From: Streptomyces sp. NBC_00414
GTDB lineage: Bacteria > Actinomycetota > Actinomycetes > Streptomycetales > Streptomycetaceae
Direction of reading: 5' to 3'
Length of the DNA stretch: 64,000 bases
Assembly (NCBI RefSeq): GCF_036038375.1
Contig: NZ_CP107935.1
Location: 9,238,001 to 9,302,000 of the forward strand
The translations under genes and the position numbers were made by a program. The stretch's first letter is position 1; the number at the start of each line of letters is the position of its first letter. Positions 36,124-44,739 of the stretch are shown one piece after another. The notes below the pieces were generated by a model that searched no databases, was not told the DNA's origin, and was given only the letters and a program-made list of their open reading frames with translations.

Positions 36124-37266
36124 TTACTGGCTGCCCGGCACCGTCTGCTGGACCTGCCTGAGGAAGGTCGCGTTGTTCGGGGTCTGCCGCATCCGGTCCA
36201 GCAGGGTCTCCAGGCCGGCCTGGCCGTCACCACGGGAGTGCAGGGCGCGTCGCAGGCCCCGTACGGCCGTCAATTCGCCTGCCGGGACGAGCAGTTCCTC
36301 GCGGCGGGTGCCGGAAGGGGTGATGTCGACGGCGGGGAAGACGCGGCGGGACGCGAGGGTGCGGTCCAGTCGCAGCTCCATGTTGCCGGTGCTCTTGAGC
36401 TCCTCGAAGTAGTAGTCGTCGGCACGCGAGCCGGTGTCCACAAGAGCCGTGGCGATGATGGTGAGCGAGCCGCCCTCCTCGGCGAGGCGCGCGGCGCCGA
36501 AGAGCCGCTTGGGCCCCTGCAGCGACGCCGCGTCCACACCGCCGCTGAGGGTGCGGCCACCCGATGCGGCCGCGTTGTTGTGGGCCCGGCACAGCCGGGT
36601 GAGCGAGTCGAGGAGGATCACGACGTCCTGGCCCGCCTCGACGAGCCGCTTGGCACGCTCGACGGCCAGCTCGGCGAGCGCGATGTGCTGCTTGGGGCTC
36701 TGGTCGAAGGTGGAGGCGAACACCTCACCGCGAACGGACCGGCGCATGTCGGTCACCTCCTCGGGGCGTTCGTCGAGGAGCACCACCATCAGGTGGGCCT
36801 CGGGGTGGTTCCCGGCGACGGCGGCGGCCAGCTGCTGGAGCAGCACGGTCTTGCCGGTCTTGGGCGGGGCGACGATCAGGCCGCGCTGGCCCTTGCCGAT
36901 CGGCGCCACCAGGTCGACGAGGCGGGTGGTCAGACCGCCCGCGGGGTGTTCGAGCCGCAGCCGCTCACGCGGGTGCAGCGGGGTCAGGTCACGGAAGTGC
37001 GGACGGCCGCGCGTCTCGTCGGCGGGCCGGCCGTTGACCCGTTCGATCTCGGTGAGGGCGCGCTGCCGGCCGCGCGGTCCTTCGACGCGGTCGCCCTTGC
37101 GCAGGCCGTGACGGCGGATCAGGGCGGAGGAGACCTGAAGGTCGGATGCTCCGGGGAGCAGGTTCTCGGCGCGCAGGTGGCCCTGCCCGTTCGAGGTGAT
37201 GTCGAGTACGCCGGTGGCCTGCTCCTGTGTGACGGGAGTGGGCGGGCGTTCGAGTGTGGTGGTCAT
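36124..37266 (-). CDS. rho: Short Rho-like transcription termination factor (paralogue with degenerate primary RNA-binding site)
   Basis: Hexameric RNA-translocase-type ATPase of 380 residues, far shorter than the roughly 650-700-residue housekeeping Rho of actinomycetes. It lacks the N-terminal helical domain and Arg-rich insertion. The motor is intact: Walker A APPKTGKT (133-140), LLDERPEEVTDM, Walker B DVVILLDSLTRL, R-loop GGVDAASLQGPKRLFGAAR and a putative Arg finger in LDRTLASRRVFPAVD. In the cold-shock-like domain, positions that bind RNA as F62, F64 and Y80 in E. coli are Gln28, His30 and Gln44. A 300-nt C-rich leader suggests autoregulation. Confidence 0.88.
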   Translation of the reverse strand: MTTTLERPPTPVTQEQATGVLDITSNGQGHLRAENLLPGASDLQVSSALIRRHGLRKGDRVEGPRGRQRALTEIERVNGRPADETRGRPHFRDLTPLHPRERLRLEHPAGGLTTRLVDLVAPIGKGQRGLIVAPPKTGKTVLLQQLAAAVAGNHPEAHLMVVLLDERPEEVTDMRRSVRGEVFASTFDQSPKQHIALAELAVERAKRLVEAGQDVVILLDSLTRLCRAHNNAAASGGRTLSGGVDAASLQGPKRLFGAARLAEEGGSLTIIATALVDTGSRADDYYFEELKSTGNMELRLDRTLASRRVFPAVDITPSGTRREELLVPAGELTAVRGLRRALHSRGDGQAGLETLLDRMRQTPNNATFLRQVQQTVPGSQ

Positions 37267-37658
37267 GATGGGTGTCCTTTCGCGGACGGATTCACGTGCA
37301 CGGGGTTCATGCGGACGTGGTCATGGAGTTGGGGGAGAGGCCGGAGCAGGGGCGGTGTCGGCACGCCCTGCACGGCGGATGCGTCACCTCTCGCGCCGCG
37401 TACCGTCGAAAAAGAGACGGACCCGTGGCCGTACATGACATGTGTGCCGTACGGAGAGAGGTGGTGCTGAGAAGAAGCTGCTGTGCCGGTCGGAGATCGA
37501 CGGGCGGATCAGCTGAGTGAGAGGAAATCGGCACCGGCGCCTGAAAGGAGGCGTACACAAGTGCTGATGGCACTGTAGCACTGTCTCCTCCGGTGGAGGG
37601 GGAGCGGCCGGATCCCGGGCCGTTGACAGAGGTGGTGCCTCGCGCCACGGTGGTCGGC
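37267..37658. promoter_or_regulatory. Divergent leader region between rho and the flavin monooxygenase gene
   Basis: No protein is supported in these 392 bases. On the minus strand, TACAGT (37572-37577) could be the rho -10, giving a leader of about 300 nt. It contains a C-rich, G-poor stretch near 37311-37345 (CTCCCCCAACTCCATGACC), as in Rho utilisation sites, and repeated GTACGGC. On the plus strand, TTGACA at 37623-37628 is a candidate -35 for the flavin monooxygenase. Confidence 0.45.
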
Positions 37659-38846
37659 ATGGTCGATGCCGGGATCGTCGAACGTGTACGGGAACTGCGG
37701 CCGCTGATCAGGGAGAACGCGCTGCGCGCCGAGCGCGCTCGGCGGGTGCCGGACGAGGTGGTCGCCGCGTTGAGCGGCACCGGTGTGCTCCGGATGAACG
37801 TCCCCGCGCGGTACGGCGGTTACCAGTCCCCGCTGCGCGCCCAGGTCGACGCCTTCGCCGAGATCGCCCTCGAATGCGCCTCCACGGCGTGGGTGACACT
37901 CGGTCACGCGGGAGTCTCGTACATCGCGGCGCTCTTTCCCGACGAGGCGCAGGACGACTTCTTCACCGGGCCGGCCGGTCCCGATGTCAGGATCGGCGGC
38001 ACGCTCGTCCCCGGCGCCACGGCGGTGCCGTACGACGGGGGCTATCGGGTGGACGGTGCCTCGGGCTTCGCGACCGGCTGTCACCACGCGGACTGGCATC
38101 TGCTGACGGCCGCGGTCGTGCCGCCCGACGGACAGCCCCAGGAGGGGCCGCCGGAGATGGTGTGGGTCGCGGTGCCGATGTCCGAGCTGGAGATCCTCGA
38201 CGACTGGGACGCCACAGGTCTCGCCGGTACTGGCAGCAACACGGTCATGGCCCGGAACATTCCCGTTCCCGCGCACCGGGTGCTGCCGGTCGGGCCGATG
38301 CTCGCCGGGCAGACCCCGTCGAAGGCCAACGCCGACGACCCCTTCTACCGCATGCCCGTGCTGCTGCTGTTCTGCGCCTGGGCGGCGTCGGCGGCGCTGG
38401 GCATGGGGCGGGCGGCGATGACGGAGTTCGGTGAGCGGATCCACCGGCGCGGCATCACGTACACCTTCTACGAGCGGCAGAACGAGGCCACCGTCACCCA
38501 TCTCCAGGCAGCCGAGGCGCAGATGAGGATCTCCGCGGCCGAACTGGTGGTCGTGCGGATGGTCGACGAGATCGAGGCGAAGGCCCGTGACGGCCGCTCG
38601 TACACCCCGCTCGAACGCGCCAGGATCCGCGCCGAGAGCGGCTACGCCACCCGGCTCTGCAAGGAGGCCGTCGATCTGCTCGCCTCGGCCGCCGGCGCCT
38701 CCTCCCTCCAGCGGGACGTGCCCGTGCAGCGGATCGTCCGCGACATCCAGGCCCTGTGTCTGCACTCCTTCGTCAACCCCGCCACCAACCTGGAGATCTA
38801 CGGCCGCGTACTCTCGGGCGTCGACCCGGGCACCCCCTTCCTGTGA
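37659..38846 (+). CDS. Acyl-CoA dehydrogenase-fold flavin monooxygenase
   Basis: A 395-residue protein of the acyl-CoA dehydrogenase/HpaB-like superfamily. The N-terminal region reads LSGTGVLRMNVPARYGGYQS, the middle domain DDWDATGLAGTGSNTVM, and the C-terminal helical domain includes FYERQNEATVTHLQAAEAQM and ASAAGASSLQRD. These features fit group D flavin-dependent hydroxylases that use FADH2 from a separate reductase, although a dehydrogenase cannot be excluded. ATG 37659 was chosen because homology begins there; no strong ribosome site exists. A P450 gene follows 41 bp downstream, so the two probably form an oxidative pair. Confidence 0.8.
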   Translation: MVDAGIVERVRELRPLIRENALRAERARRVPDEVVAALSGTGVLRMNVPARYGGYQSPLRAQVDAFAEIALECASTAWVTLGHAGVSYIAALFPDEAQDDFFTGPAGPDVRIGGTLVPGATAVPYDGGYRVDGASGFATGCHHADWHLLTAAVVPPDGQPQEGPPEMVWVAVPMSELEILDDWDATGLAGTGSNTVMARNIPVPAHRVLPVGPMLAGQTPSKANADDPFYRMPVLLLFCAWAASAALGMGRAAMTEFGERIHRRGITYTFYERQNEATVTHLQAAEAQMRISAAELVVVRMVDEIEAKARDGRSYTPLERARIRAESGYATRLCKEAVDLLASAAGASSLQRDVPVQRIVRDIQALCLHSFVNPATNLEIYGRVLSGVDPGTPFL

Positions 38847-38887
38847 CGGCCTCCGACTGCCGTCCACACGGTAGTCAGGAGATCGCG

Positions 38888-40207
38888 TTGGACACGGCAG
38901 CCGAACCACCGACCGCAACGCCCGTCACGCCTGGCGCGTCCGGCGCATCCGGTGCGTCAGGAGCGCCGCATCGCATGGACCCCGCCGGTGGTTGCCCGCA
39001 CGCCGACAACGCGCGCCTTCTGGCGCGCGGTGCCGTGGCCTCCGTCGTCCTGCCCGGTGCGGTGGACGGCATGGCGGTACTGGGACACGAGGCACTGAAG
39101 GAGTTCCTCGCACACCCCCAAGTCGCCAAGAACGCCCAGCACTTCACCGCACTGAGGGAAGGGCGCATCGCCGCCGGCTGGCCCCTCGCGACCTTCGCGA
39201 CGGTACGGGGCATGACCACCGCGGACGGCGACGACCACCGGCGGCTGCGCTCACTGGTCAGCAAGGCGTTCACCGCCCGGCGGGTCGAAGAACTGCGCCC
39301 GCGCATCGAGGAGTTGACCGCCGGACTGCTCGACGATCTGGAGCGCGCGGCCCGGGACGGCGGGGGAGTCGCCGACCTGCGCGCGCACTTCGCGCTGCCG
39401 CTGCCGATGGGCGTCATCGGCGAACTGCTGGGCGTGGACGCCGAGTTCCGTGACCGTCTCCACCACCTCTCCAACCAGGTCGTCGCCACCGACATCGGCC
39501 CCGAGCGGGCCCTCGCCGCCAACCGGGAACTGGTGGCCGTGCTGGGAGCGGTCGTCGAGGCCAGGACCGAGCGGCCGGGCGACGACCTCACCAGCGCGCT
39601 GATCACCGCCCGCGACGAGGACGGCGACCGGCTCAGCCACGAGGAACTCCTCGGCACCCTGGTGCTGATGAGCATCGCCGGGCACGAGACCACGCTGAAC
39701 CTCATCACCAACGCCGTGCGCGCCCTGTGCGGCCACCGCGATCAGCTGGAGCGGGTCGTGCGGGGCGGGGCGAGCTGGGCCGACGTCGTCGAGGAGACAC
39801 TGCGCTGGGACGCGCCGGTCAGCTATTTCCCCTTCCGCTACCCGGTCGACGACCTGACCGTCGACGGCACCGTGATACCCCGGGGCACACCCGTCCTCGC
39901 GGGCTACTCGGCCGCGGGCCGCGACCCGGCCGCGCACGGCCCGGACGCCGATCTCTTCGACGTCACCAGGCCCGCAAGGCCCGGCGCCGCCCGGCAGCTG
40001 TCCCTCGGCCACGGCGCCCACTACTGCCTGGGCGCCCCACTGGCCCGTATGGAGTCCGCCATCGCCCTGGAACGCCTGTTCACGCGCTTCCCCGACCTCG
40101 ACCTCGCCGTCCCCGAAGCGGACCTCGCCCGCCACTCCAGCTTCGTGGGCAACAGCGTCCGGGCACTCCCCGTACAGGTGTCACCACCGACGTCACCACA
40201 GGTGTGA
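38888..40207 (+). CDS. Cytochrome P450
   Basis: A soluble class I P450 of 439 residues. The I-helix is SIAGHETTLNLI, the ExxR motif is in EETLRWDAPVS, and the heme-binding loop is LGHGAHYCLGAPLAR with the cysteine ligand. The start is TTG 38888, six bases after AGGAG; ATG 38975 would remove a Gly/Ala/Ser repeat-rich leader but has no ribosome site. It follows the flavin monooxygenase closely. No ferredoxin gene is present. The substrate is unknown, and the pair does not sit in an obvious biosynthetic cluster. Confidence 0.93.
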   Translation: MDTAAEPPTATPVTPGASGASGASGAPHRMDPAGGCPHADNARLLARGAVASVVLPGAVDGMAVLGHEALKEFLAHPQVAKNAQHFTALREGRIAAGWPLATFATVRGMTTADGDDHRRLRSLVSKAFTARRVEELRPRIEELTAGLLDDLERAARDGGGVADLRAHFALPLPMGVIGELLGVDAEFRDRLHHLSNQVVATDIGPERALAANRELVAVLGAVVEARTERPGDDLTSALITARDEDGDRLSHEELLGTLVLMSIAGHETTLNLITNAVRALCGHRDQLERVVRGGASWADVVEETLRWDAPVSYFPFRYPVDDLTVDGTVIPRGTPVLAGYSAAGRDPAAHGPDADLFDVTRPARPGAARQLSLGHGAHYCLGAPLARMESAIALERLFTRFPDLDLAVPEADLARHSSFVGNSVRALPVQVSPPTSPQV

Positions 40208-40250
40208 TCCCGGAGGTGACCCCGGTCCGCCGGAGCAATCATGGACAGTG

Positions 40251-40277
40251 TGTCGATCGGGCCCCGGTCCGTTCGTC
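40251..40277 (+). promoter_or_regulatory. ECF42-type promoter of the DGPF/sigma operon
   Basis: TGTCGA (40251-40256) and CGTC (40274-40277) are separated by 17 bases. This matches the target motif reported for ECF42 sigma factors (TGTCGA at -35, CGA/TC at -10). It sits 65 bp before the DGPF gene, so the sigma factor probably drives its own operon. Confidence 0.78.
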
Positions 40278-40341
40278 GGTGGGGTGCAGGGACCTCTGCG
40301 TACCGGCCCCTGCATACCGCCTCTGAATACCGGGAGGAAAC

Positions 40342-40683
40342 ATGAAGTACGTGATGTTCATCTGCACGCCCGTCGGCGGCGAGGAGCTGAGCCCCGAGGA
40401 GATCGCCGAGGACCCCCGCTTCACCTCGTACATCGACCGGGTGCGCGGCAGCGGGGTCGTGAAGGGCGGCGCGCGGCTGCGGCCGGCCGCCGACGCCACC
40501 ACCGTTCGCGTCCAGGGTGACGAAGTGCTGCTCAGCGACGGCCCGTTCGCGGAGACCAAGGAGTACATCGCGGGCTTCGACATCATCGAGGTCGCCGACC
40601 TCGACGAGGCCATCGCGCTCGCCTCCCGCCATCCGGCCGCGCTGGGCGGCGGATCGGTGGAGGTACGGCCGGTCTGGGAATGA
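40342..40683 (+). CDS. YciI-like DGPF-domain protein, partner of the ECF42 sigma factor
   Basis: A 113-residue ferredoxin-like-fold protein. It starts MKYVMFICTPVGGEE and contains the namesake LLSDGPFAETKEYIAGFDII. DGPF proteins are the constant neighbours and targets of ECF42 sigma factors. Their biochemical role is unknown, though YciI relatives can have weak hydrolase activity. A GGGAGG ribosome site precedes ATG 40342. The stop overlaps the sigma factor ATG. Confidence 0.92.
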   Translation: MKYVMFICTPVGGEELSPEEIAEDPRFTSYIDRVRGSGVVKGGARLRPAADATTVRVQGDEVLLSDGPFAETKEYIAGFDIIEVADLDEAIALASRHPAALGGGSVEVRPVWE

Positions 40684-41981
40684 ACGACGACGAAGAGGCG
40701 CACAGTGAAGGGGCGGACGGTGCCGAGGAGGCCGTCGCCGCCGCCTTCCGCGAGGAATGGGGCCAGGTCGTCGCCACCCTGATCCGGGTGACCGGCGACT
40801 GGGACCTCGCCGAGGAGTGCGCGCAGGACGCCTTCGCCCAGGCCCTCGACCGGTGGCGGCGCGACGGAGTGCCGCGCCGCCCCGGCGCCTGGCTGACCAC
40901 GACCGCGCGCAACCGTGCCATGGACGTCCTGCGCCGGGAGGCCGTGGGCGCGGCGAAACTGCGGGAGGTCGCGATGCTGGAACGGGACGGCGGATCCACC
41001 GGCCCGCACGACCCGGACTCCGACGACGACAGCGGGGTGTCGGACGACCGGCTGCGGCTGATCTTCACCTGCTGCCATCCCGCGCTGACCGTCGAGGCCC
41101 GGGTCGCCCTGACCCTGCGCACCCTCGCGGGGCTCACCACGCCCGAGATCGCCCACGCCTTCCTCGTCCCCGAGGCGACGATGGCGCAGCGCCTCGTCCG
41201 GGCCAAGCGCAAGATCCGTAACGCCGGGATCCCGTACCGGGTGCCGCCCGCGCATCTGCTCCCCGAACGCACGACGGGGGTACTGGGCGTGGTGTACCTG
41301 CTGTTCAACGAGGGGTACGCGGCGTCGTCCGGCGCCGACCTGATGCGTACGGACCTCTGCTCGGAGGCCGTCCGGCTGGCCCGGGTGCTGGCCCGCCTCA
41401 TGCCCGACGAGCCCGAGGCGCTCGGCCTGCTCGCGCTTCTGCTGCTGCACGACGCCCGGCGCGGCACCCGCGTGGACGCGGCCGGGGACCTCGTCACGCT
41501 GGAGGACCAGGACCGCACGGCATGGGACCGGGCGGAGATCGAGGAGGGCGCCGCCCTGCTGGAGACCGCGCTGCGCCGGGGGCGGCCGGGCCCGTACCAG
41601 ATCCAGGCGGCCGTCGCGGCCTGTCACACCACCGCGGCCACGGCACAGGACACGGACTGGGCCGACATCGCCGGACTGTACGGGGAACTGGAACGCCGGC
41701 TGCCGTCCGCCGTCGTACGCCTCAACCGCGCGGTGGCCGTAGGCATGGCCGAGAGCCCGGAAGCAGGACTGGCCCTCGTCGCGGACCTGGAGGAGAGCGG
41801 GGAGCTGGCGGACTATCACCTGCTCCCGGCCACCCGGGCGGACCTCCTGCGGCGCGCGGGACGCCTGGAGGAGGCCACTGCGGCGTACGGACAGGCGCTG
41901 GAACTGGTGGCGAACGACGCCGAGCGGCGCTTTCTGAACAAGCGGCTCGCGGAGTGTCGATCGGGCCCGCGGCCACGGTGA
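40680..41981 (+). CDS. ECF42-group RNA polymerase sigma factor with C-terminal TPR-like extension
   Basis: A 433-residue sigma factor. Region 2 is at about 20-95 (EECAQDAFAQALDRWRRDG, AWLTTTARNRAMDVLRR) and region 4 at about 120-185 (LTTPEIAHAFLVPEATMAQR). A roughly 240-residue helical extension (LLFNEGYAASSGADLMRTDL, VRLNRAVAVGMAES) is typical of ECF42, where it replaces a conventional anti-sigma factor in control. No anti-sigma gene is adjacent. ATGA coupling to the DGPF gene and the upstream ECF42-type promoter indicate an autoregulated two-gene unit. Confidence 0.93.
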   Translation: MNDDEEAHSEGADGAEEAVAAAFREEWGQVVATLIRVTGDWDLAEECAQDAFAQALDRWRRDGVPRRPGAWLTTTARNRAMDVLRREAVGAAKLREVAMLERDGGSTGPHDPDSDDDSGVSDDRLRLIFTCCHPALTVEARVALTLRTLAGLTTPEIAHAFLVPEATMAQRLVRAKRKIRNAGIPYRVPPAHLLPERTTGVLGVVYLLFNEGYAASSGADLMRTDLCSEAVRLARVLARLMPDEPEALGLLALLLLHDARRGTRVDAAGDLVTLEDQDRTAWDRAEIEEGAALLETALRRGRPGPYQIQAAVAACHTTAATAQDTDWADIAGLYGELERRLPSAVVRLNRAVAVGMAESPEAGLALVADLEESGELADYHLLPATRADLLRRAGRLEEATAAYGQALELVANDAERRFLNKRLAECRSGPRPR

Positions 41982-42056
41982 GGGAGGCGGCCCTGACATC
42001 TGGCGCGCGGGACTCCGGCTGGGCGGCTGAGCCGGGGCCGCCACGGGGCCTTTCGG

Positions 42057-43640
42057 CTACCGGTTCAGCTCGAAGATCCCGTACCCGAACGCCTCCGCGG
42101 TGACCGTGCCGCCGTCGGCGACGACACCGGACGCCTCGACGGCCCGGCCGGGCCGGAAGTCCCCGAGAGGGCAACTCGTGCGTTCCTCACGGGGGTTGAC
42201 GACGACGAGATACCTCCCGCCGCGTACGTGCACGAAGGGGTAGCCCGCGTGCACGACCTCCACCGAACCGCCCGGCCCGAGTTCGGGGGCCGAGGTGCGC
42301 AGGGCGATGAGCCGGCGTACGAGATGCAGGAGGGACGTGTCGTCGGCGCGCTGGGCGGCGACCGTGGGGCGGTCGGGGGCCGGGTCGACCGGGAGATAGG
42401 GGTGCTCGGACGTCGAGAAACCGGCGTTCGGGCCGTCGTCCCACTGCATCGGCGTACGGGAGCCGGCGCGGTTGTAGCGGGGGCCGAGCACACTGCCCTC
42501 GGTGTCGGGCAGGTCCGGGATGTAGCGCATGCCGATCTCGTCGCCGTAGTAGATGGCGGGCAGGGTGGGCCAGGTCAGCTGGAACACGAAGGCGACCGGG
42601 AGCTGCTCGGCCGAACGCGGACCGCAGTTGAGGCGCGAGAAGTCGTGGTTGGCGGTCGGCAGCGAGATGAAGCCACTGTCACCGAGAGCCGTGGACGCCT
42701 GTTGCCAGGCCTCCACGAAGGGGCGCGGCGAGCCCTTGCCGCTCGGGTCGAAGAAGCAGTCGAGCGGATCCCAGTCCACGTTCACGGTCCCGGAGCCGTT
42801 GCTCCACAGCGAACGCAGCGCCAGGCCGTCCGAGGGGCCGCCGAACTGGAGGAAGAAGTCCGTGTGGAACCCCGCCGGGACGGACACCTCCGGCTCGCCC
42901 CACTCCGAGAGGATCACCGCCTCCGGGTGCGAACGGTCCAGCCAGTGGCGCAGCTCCGTCCAGATCCCGCTCGTCTCCGCCTTGTCCGGGTCGTCCTTGA
43001 CGAGAGAGGCGGCCATGTCGACGCGGAAGCCCGACAGACCGAGGCCCAGCCAGTGGTCCATGATCGTGCGCAGTGCCGCACGGTTGGCGCGCGGACCCTC
43101 CGCGTCCACCGGCTGACGCCAGGGCTCGGCCGGACTCAGCCGGGCGTAACCGAAGTTGAGGGCGGGCTGGAAGGCGAAGAAGTTCGGCAGGTACGACCCC
43201 GGCCGGCTGCCGGGCGAGGCCACGAAACCGTCCGGACTGCCCTCCGGCGCCCAGATGTAGCGGTGGTCCCCGGGGTCGTTCGCCGACGCCGTGAACCACG
43301 GGTGCCGGTCCGAGGTGTGTCCCGCGACCAGATCGAGGAGTACGCGGATCCCGCGGCGGCCCGCCGCGTCGACGAGCTTGGCGAGGTCGTCGTTCGAGCC
43401 GTAGCGCGGGGCCACGTTCAGATAGTCGGAGACGTCGTACCCGGCGTCCCCGAACGGCGAGGCGAAGCACGGGTTCAGCCAGACGGTGTTCACCCCGAGC
43501 CAGGCCAGATGGTCCAGCCGCTCGGCGATGCCGTCGAAGTCGCCGATCCCGTCGCCGTTCGAGTCCGCGAACGACTGCGGGTAGATCTGGTAGAAGACCG
43601 CGTCGGCCAGCCAGGCGGGTGCGGGACGGAAGGAGCTCAT
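42057..43640 (-). CDS. GH13 alpha-glucosidase-like enzyme, cytoplasmic
   Basis: A 527-residue (beta/alpha)8 enzyme without a signal peptide. It opens with AVFYQIYPQSFADSNGDGIG, typical of oligo-1,6-glucosidase/trehalose-synthase-like GH13. Region I reads DLVAGHTS, where Asn-His is commonly seen; region II GFRVDMAAS holds the nucleophile Asp; region III VILSEWGEPE the acid Glu; region IV PTANHDFSR. PAIYYGDEIGM and the C-terminal beta domain are present. ATG 43640 has only a distant AAAGG. It probably hydrolyses small alpha-glucosides after import. The methyltransferase gene is divergent. Confidence 0.9.
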   Translation of the reverse strand: MSSFRPAPAWLADAVFYQIYPQSFADSNGDGIGDFDGIAERLDHLAWLGVNTVWLNPCFASPFGDAGYDVSDYLNVAPRYGSNDDLAKLVDAAGRRGIRVLLDLVAGHTSDRHPWFTASANDPGDHRYIWAPEGSPDGFVASPGSRPGSYLPNFFAFQPALNFGYARLSPAEPWRQPVDAEGPRANRAALRTIMDHWLGLGLSGFRVDMAASLVKDDPDKAETSGIWTELRHWLDRSHPEAVILSEWGEPEVSVPAGFHTDFFLQFGGPSDGLALRSLWSNGSGTVNVDWDPLDCFFDPSGKGSPRPFVEAWQQASTALGDSGFISLPTANHDFSRLNCGPRSAEQLPVAFVFQLTWPTLPAIYYGDEIGMRYIPDLPDTEGSVLGPRYNRAGSRTPMQWDDGPNAGFSTSEHPYLPVDPAPDRPTVAAQRADDTSLLHLVRRLIALRTSAPELGPGGSVEVVHAGYPFVHVRGGRYLVVVNPREERTSCPLGDFRPGRAVEASGVVADGGTVTAEAFGYGIFELNR

Positions 43641-43761
43641 GGGGCGGGTACGCCTTTCCCTGGACGGAACGTCTTCCCTGTCGAGGGTGACAGCGCGGCG
43701 GGCCGTCCGAAAGGCCGCGCCATGGCCCGGGCCCGAGCGGGACGGCCTAAGCTGATCGGCG

Positions 43762-44496
43762 ATGTTCACCCCGGAAGGTCCCACGTTCCGCGAGCTCACC
43801 GTGCAGGCGCTGTCGTCCGTCGAGCACGGCTACGACCTGCTCGCACCGAAGTTCGACCACACCCCGTTCCGTACGCCGGACTCGTTCCTGCGGTCCGTCT
43901 CGCGGGCTCTGACGGGCCTCGGGCCGTTCGGGAGCGGGCTCGACCTGTGCTGCGGCACCGGCGCGGGCATGGACGTGCTGGGAACGGTGTGCCGGGAGCG
44001 CGTCACCGGCGTCGACATCAGCGCGGGCATGCTCGCCGTGGCGAGGCGCCGGGAGAGGCCGGGCGGGCCGCCCGCCGCCTGGGTGCGCGGCGACGCCCGT
44101 GCGCTGCCGTTCGGCCCGGTCTTCGACCTGGTGGTGAGCTTCGGGGCGTTCGGGCACTTCCTGCCCCGCGAGCTGCCGGGCCTGTTCGCGCAGGTCCACT
44201 CGGTGCTGCGGCCCGGCGGGCGGTTCGCCTTCCCGATCGTGGCACCGGCCCGCCCCGGCTCGCGCGGCCACCTGGCCATGCTCGGTTTCGACGCGGTGAT
44301 GAAGGTGCGGAACGCGGTGTGGCGTCCCCCGTTCGTCATGTACTACCGGGAGTTCCGGCTCGGTGACGTGCGGCGGGAACTGGCCCGCGCCGGCTTCACG
44401 GCCGAGCTGCACGCCCTCCCCGAGTTCGGTCGCAGGAGCGACGGCAGCCCGCGCTGCCGCATGGTGCTGGCCACGAGGCCCGGACCAGCGGTTTAA
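43762..44496 (+). CDS. Class I SAM-dependent methyltransferase
   Basis: A 244-residue Rossmann-fold methyltransferase. Motif I is LDLCCGTGAGMDVLG, motif II VTGVDISAGMLAVARRR, then GDARALPFGPVFDLVVSFGAFGHF, and the post-motif HSVLRPGGRFAF. TAAGCT at 43748-43753 lies eight bases before ATG 43762, which lacks a ribosome site, so a leaderless mRNA is likely. The acceptor substrate cannot be inferred. Kdp follows after a 243-bp gap. Confidence 0.9.
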   Translation: MFTPEGPTFRELTVQALSSVEHGYDLLAPKFDHTPFRTPDSFLRSVSRALTGLGPFGSGLDLCCGTGAGMDVLGTVCRERVTGVDISAGMLAVARRRERPGGPPAAWVRGDARALPFGPVFDLVVSFGAFGHFLPRELPGLFAQVHSVLRPGGRFAFPIVAPARPGSRGHLAMLGFDAVMKVRNAVWRPPFVMYYREFRLGDVRRELARAGFTAELHALPEFGRRSDGSPRCRMVLATRPGPAV

Positions 44497-44568
44497 CCAC
44501 TCCGGGGCCGTTCCGGGCCCCGCTTCGGGCCCCCTCCGGGTCCGAGATCCACGACGGCACTTCGCACT

Positions 44569-44624
44569 GGCGTATGAGAACCGTCAAGAGCGTGCCGAGC
44601 GGCGTATGGGAGCCGTCAACGAGC
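44569..44624 (+). repeat. Two direct repeats upstream of the kdp operon
   Basis: GGCGTATGAGAACCGTCAAG at 44569-44588 and GGCGTATGGGAGCCGTCAAC at 44601-44620 are imperfect direct copies 32 bp apart, about three helical turns. They lie 115-170 bp before the first kdp ORF, suitable for a response-regulator dimer such as KdpE. The rest of the 243-bp gap shows no gene. Confidence 0.5.
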
Positions 44625-44739
44625 GCCGCCGGCGCTTCCGGCAGATGTTTGCTCAGAACGTCAAAGCGTTCGACCGGGCCACTGGCGCAGTCCACCAGGG
44701 CACCGGCACCGCGTCCCGCACCTCATCCAGGAGCTCACG

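Noticed and set aside
41955..41968. TGTCGATCGGGCCC at the end of the sigma factor gene, identical to the start of the ECF42 promoter
   Set aside because: No CGTC or CGAC lies 16-18 bases downstream and it sits inside coding sequence, so it is probably a chance match.
44497..44739. A c-di-AMP (ydaO-yuaA) riboswitch or an extra protein upstream of kdp
   Set aside because: No ydaO core sequence was recognised, and the open frames here have poor GC3 bias compared with real genes of the window.
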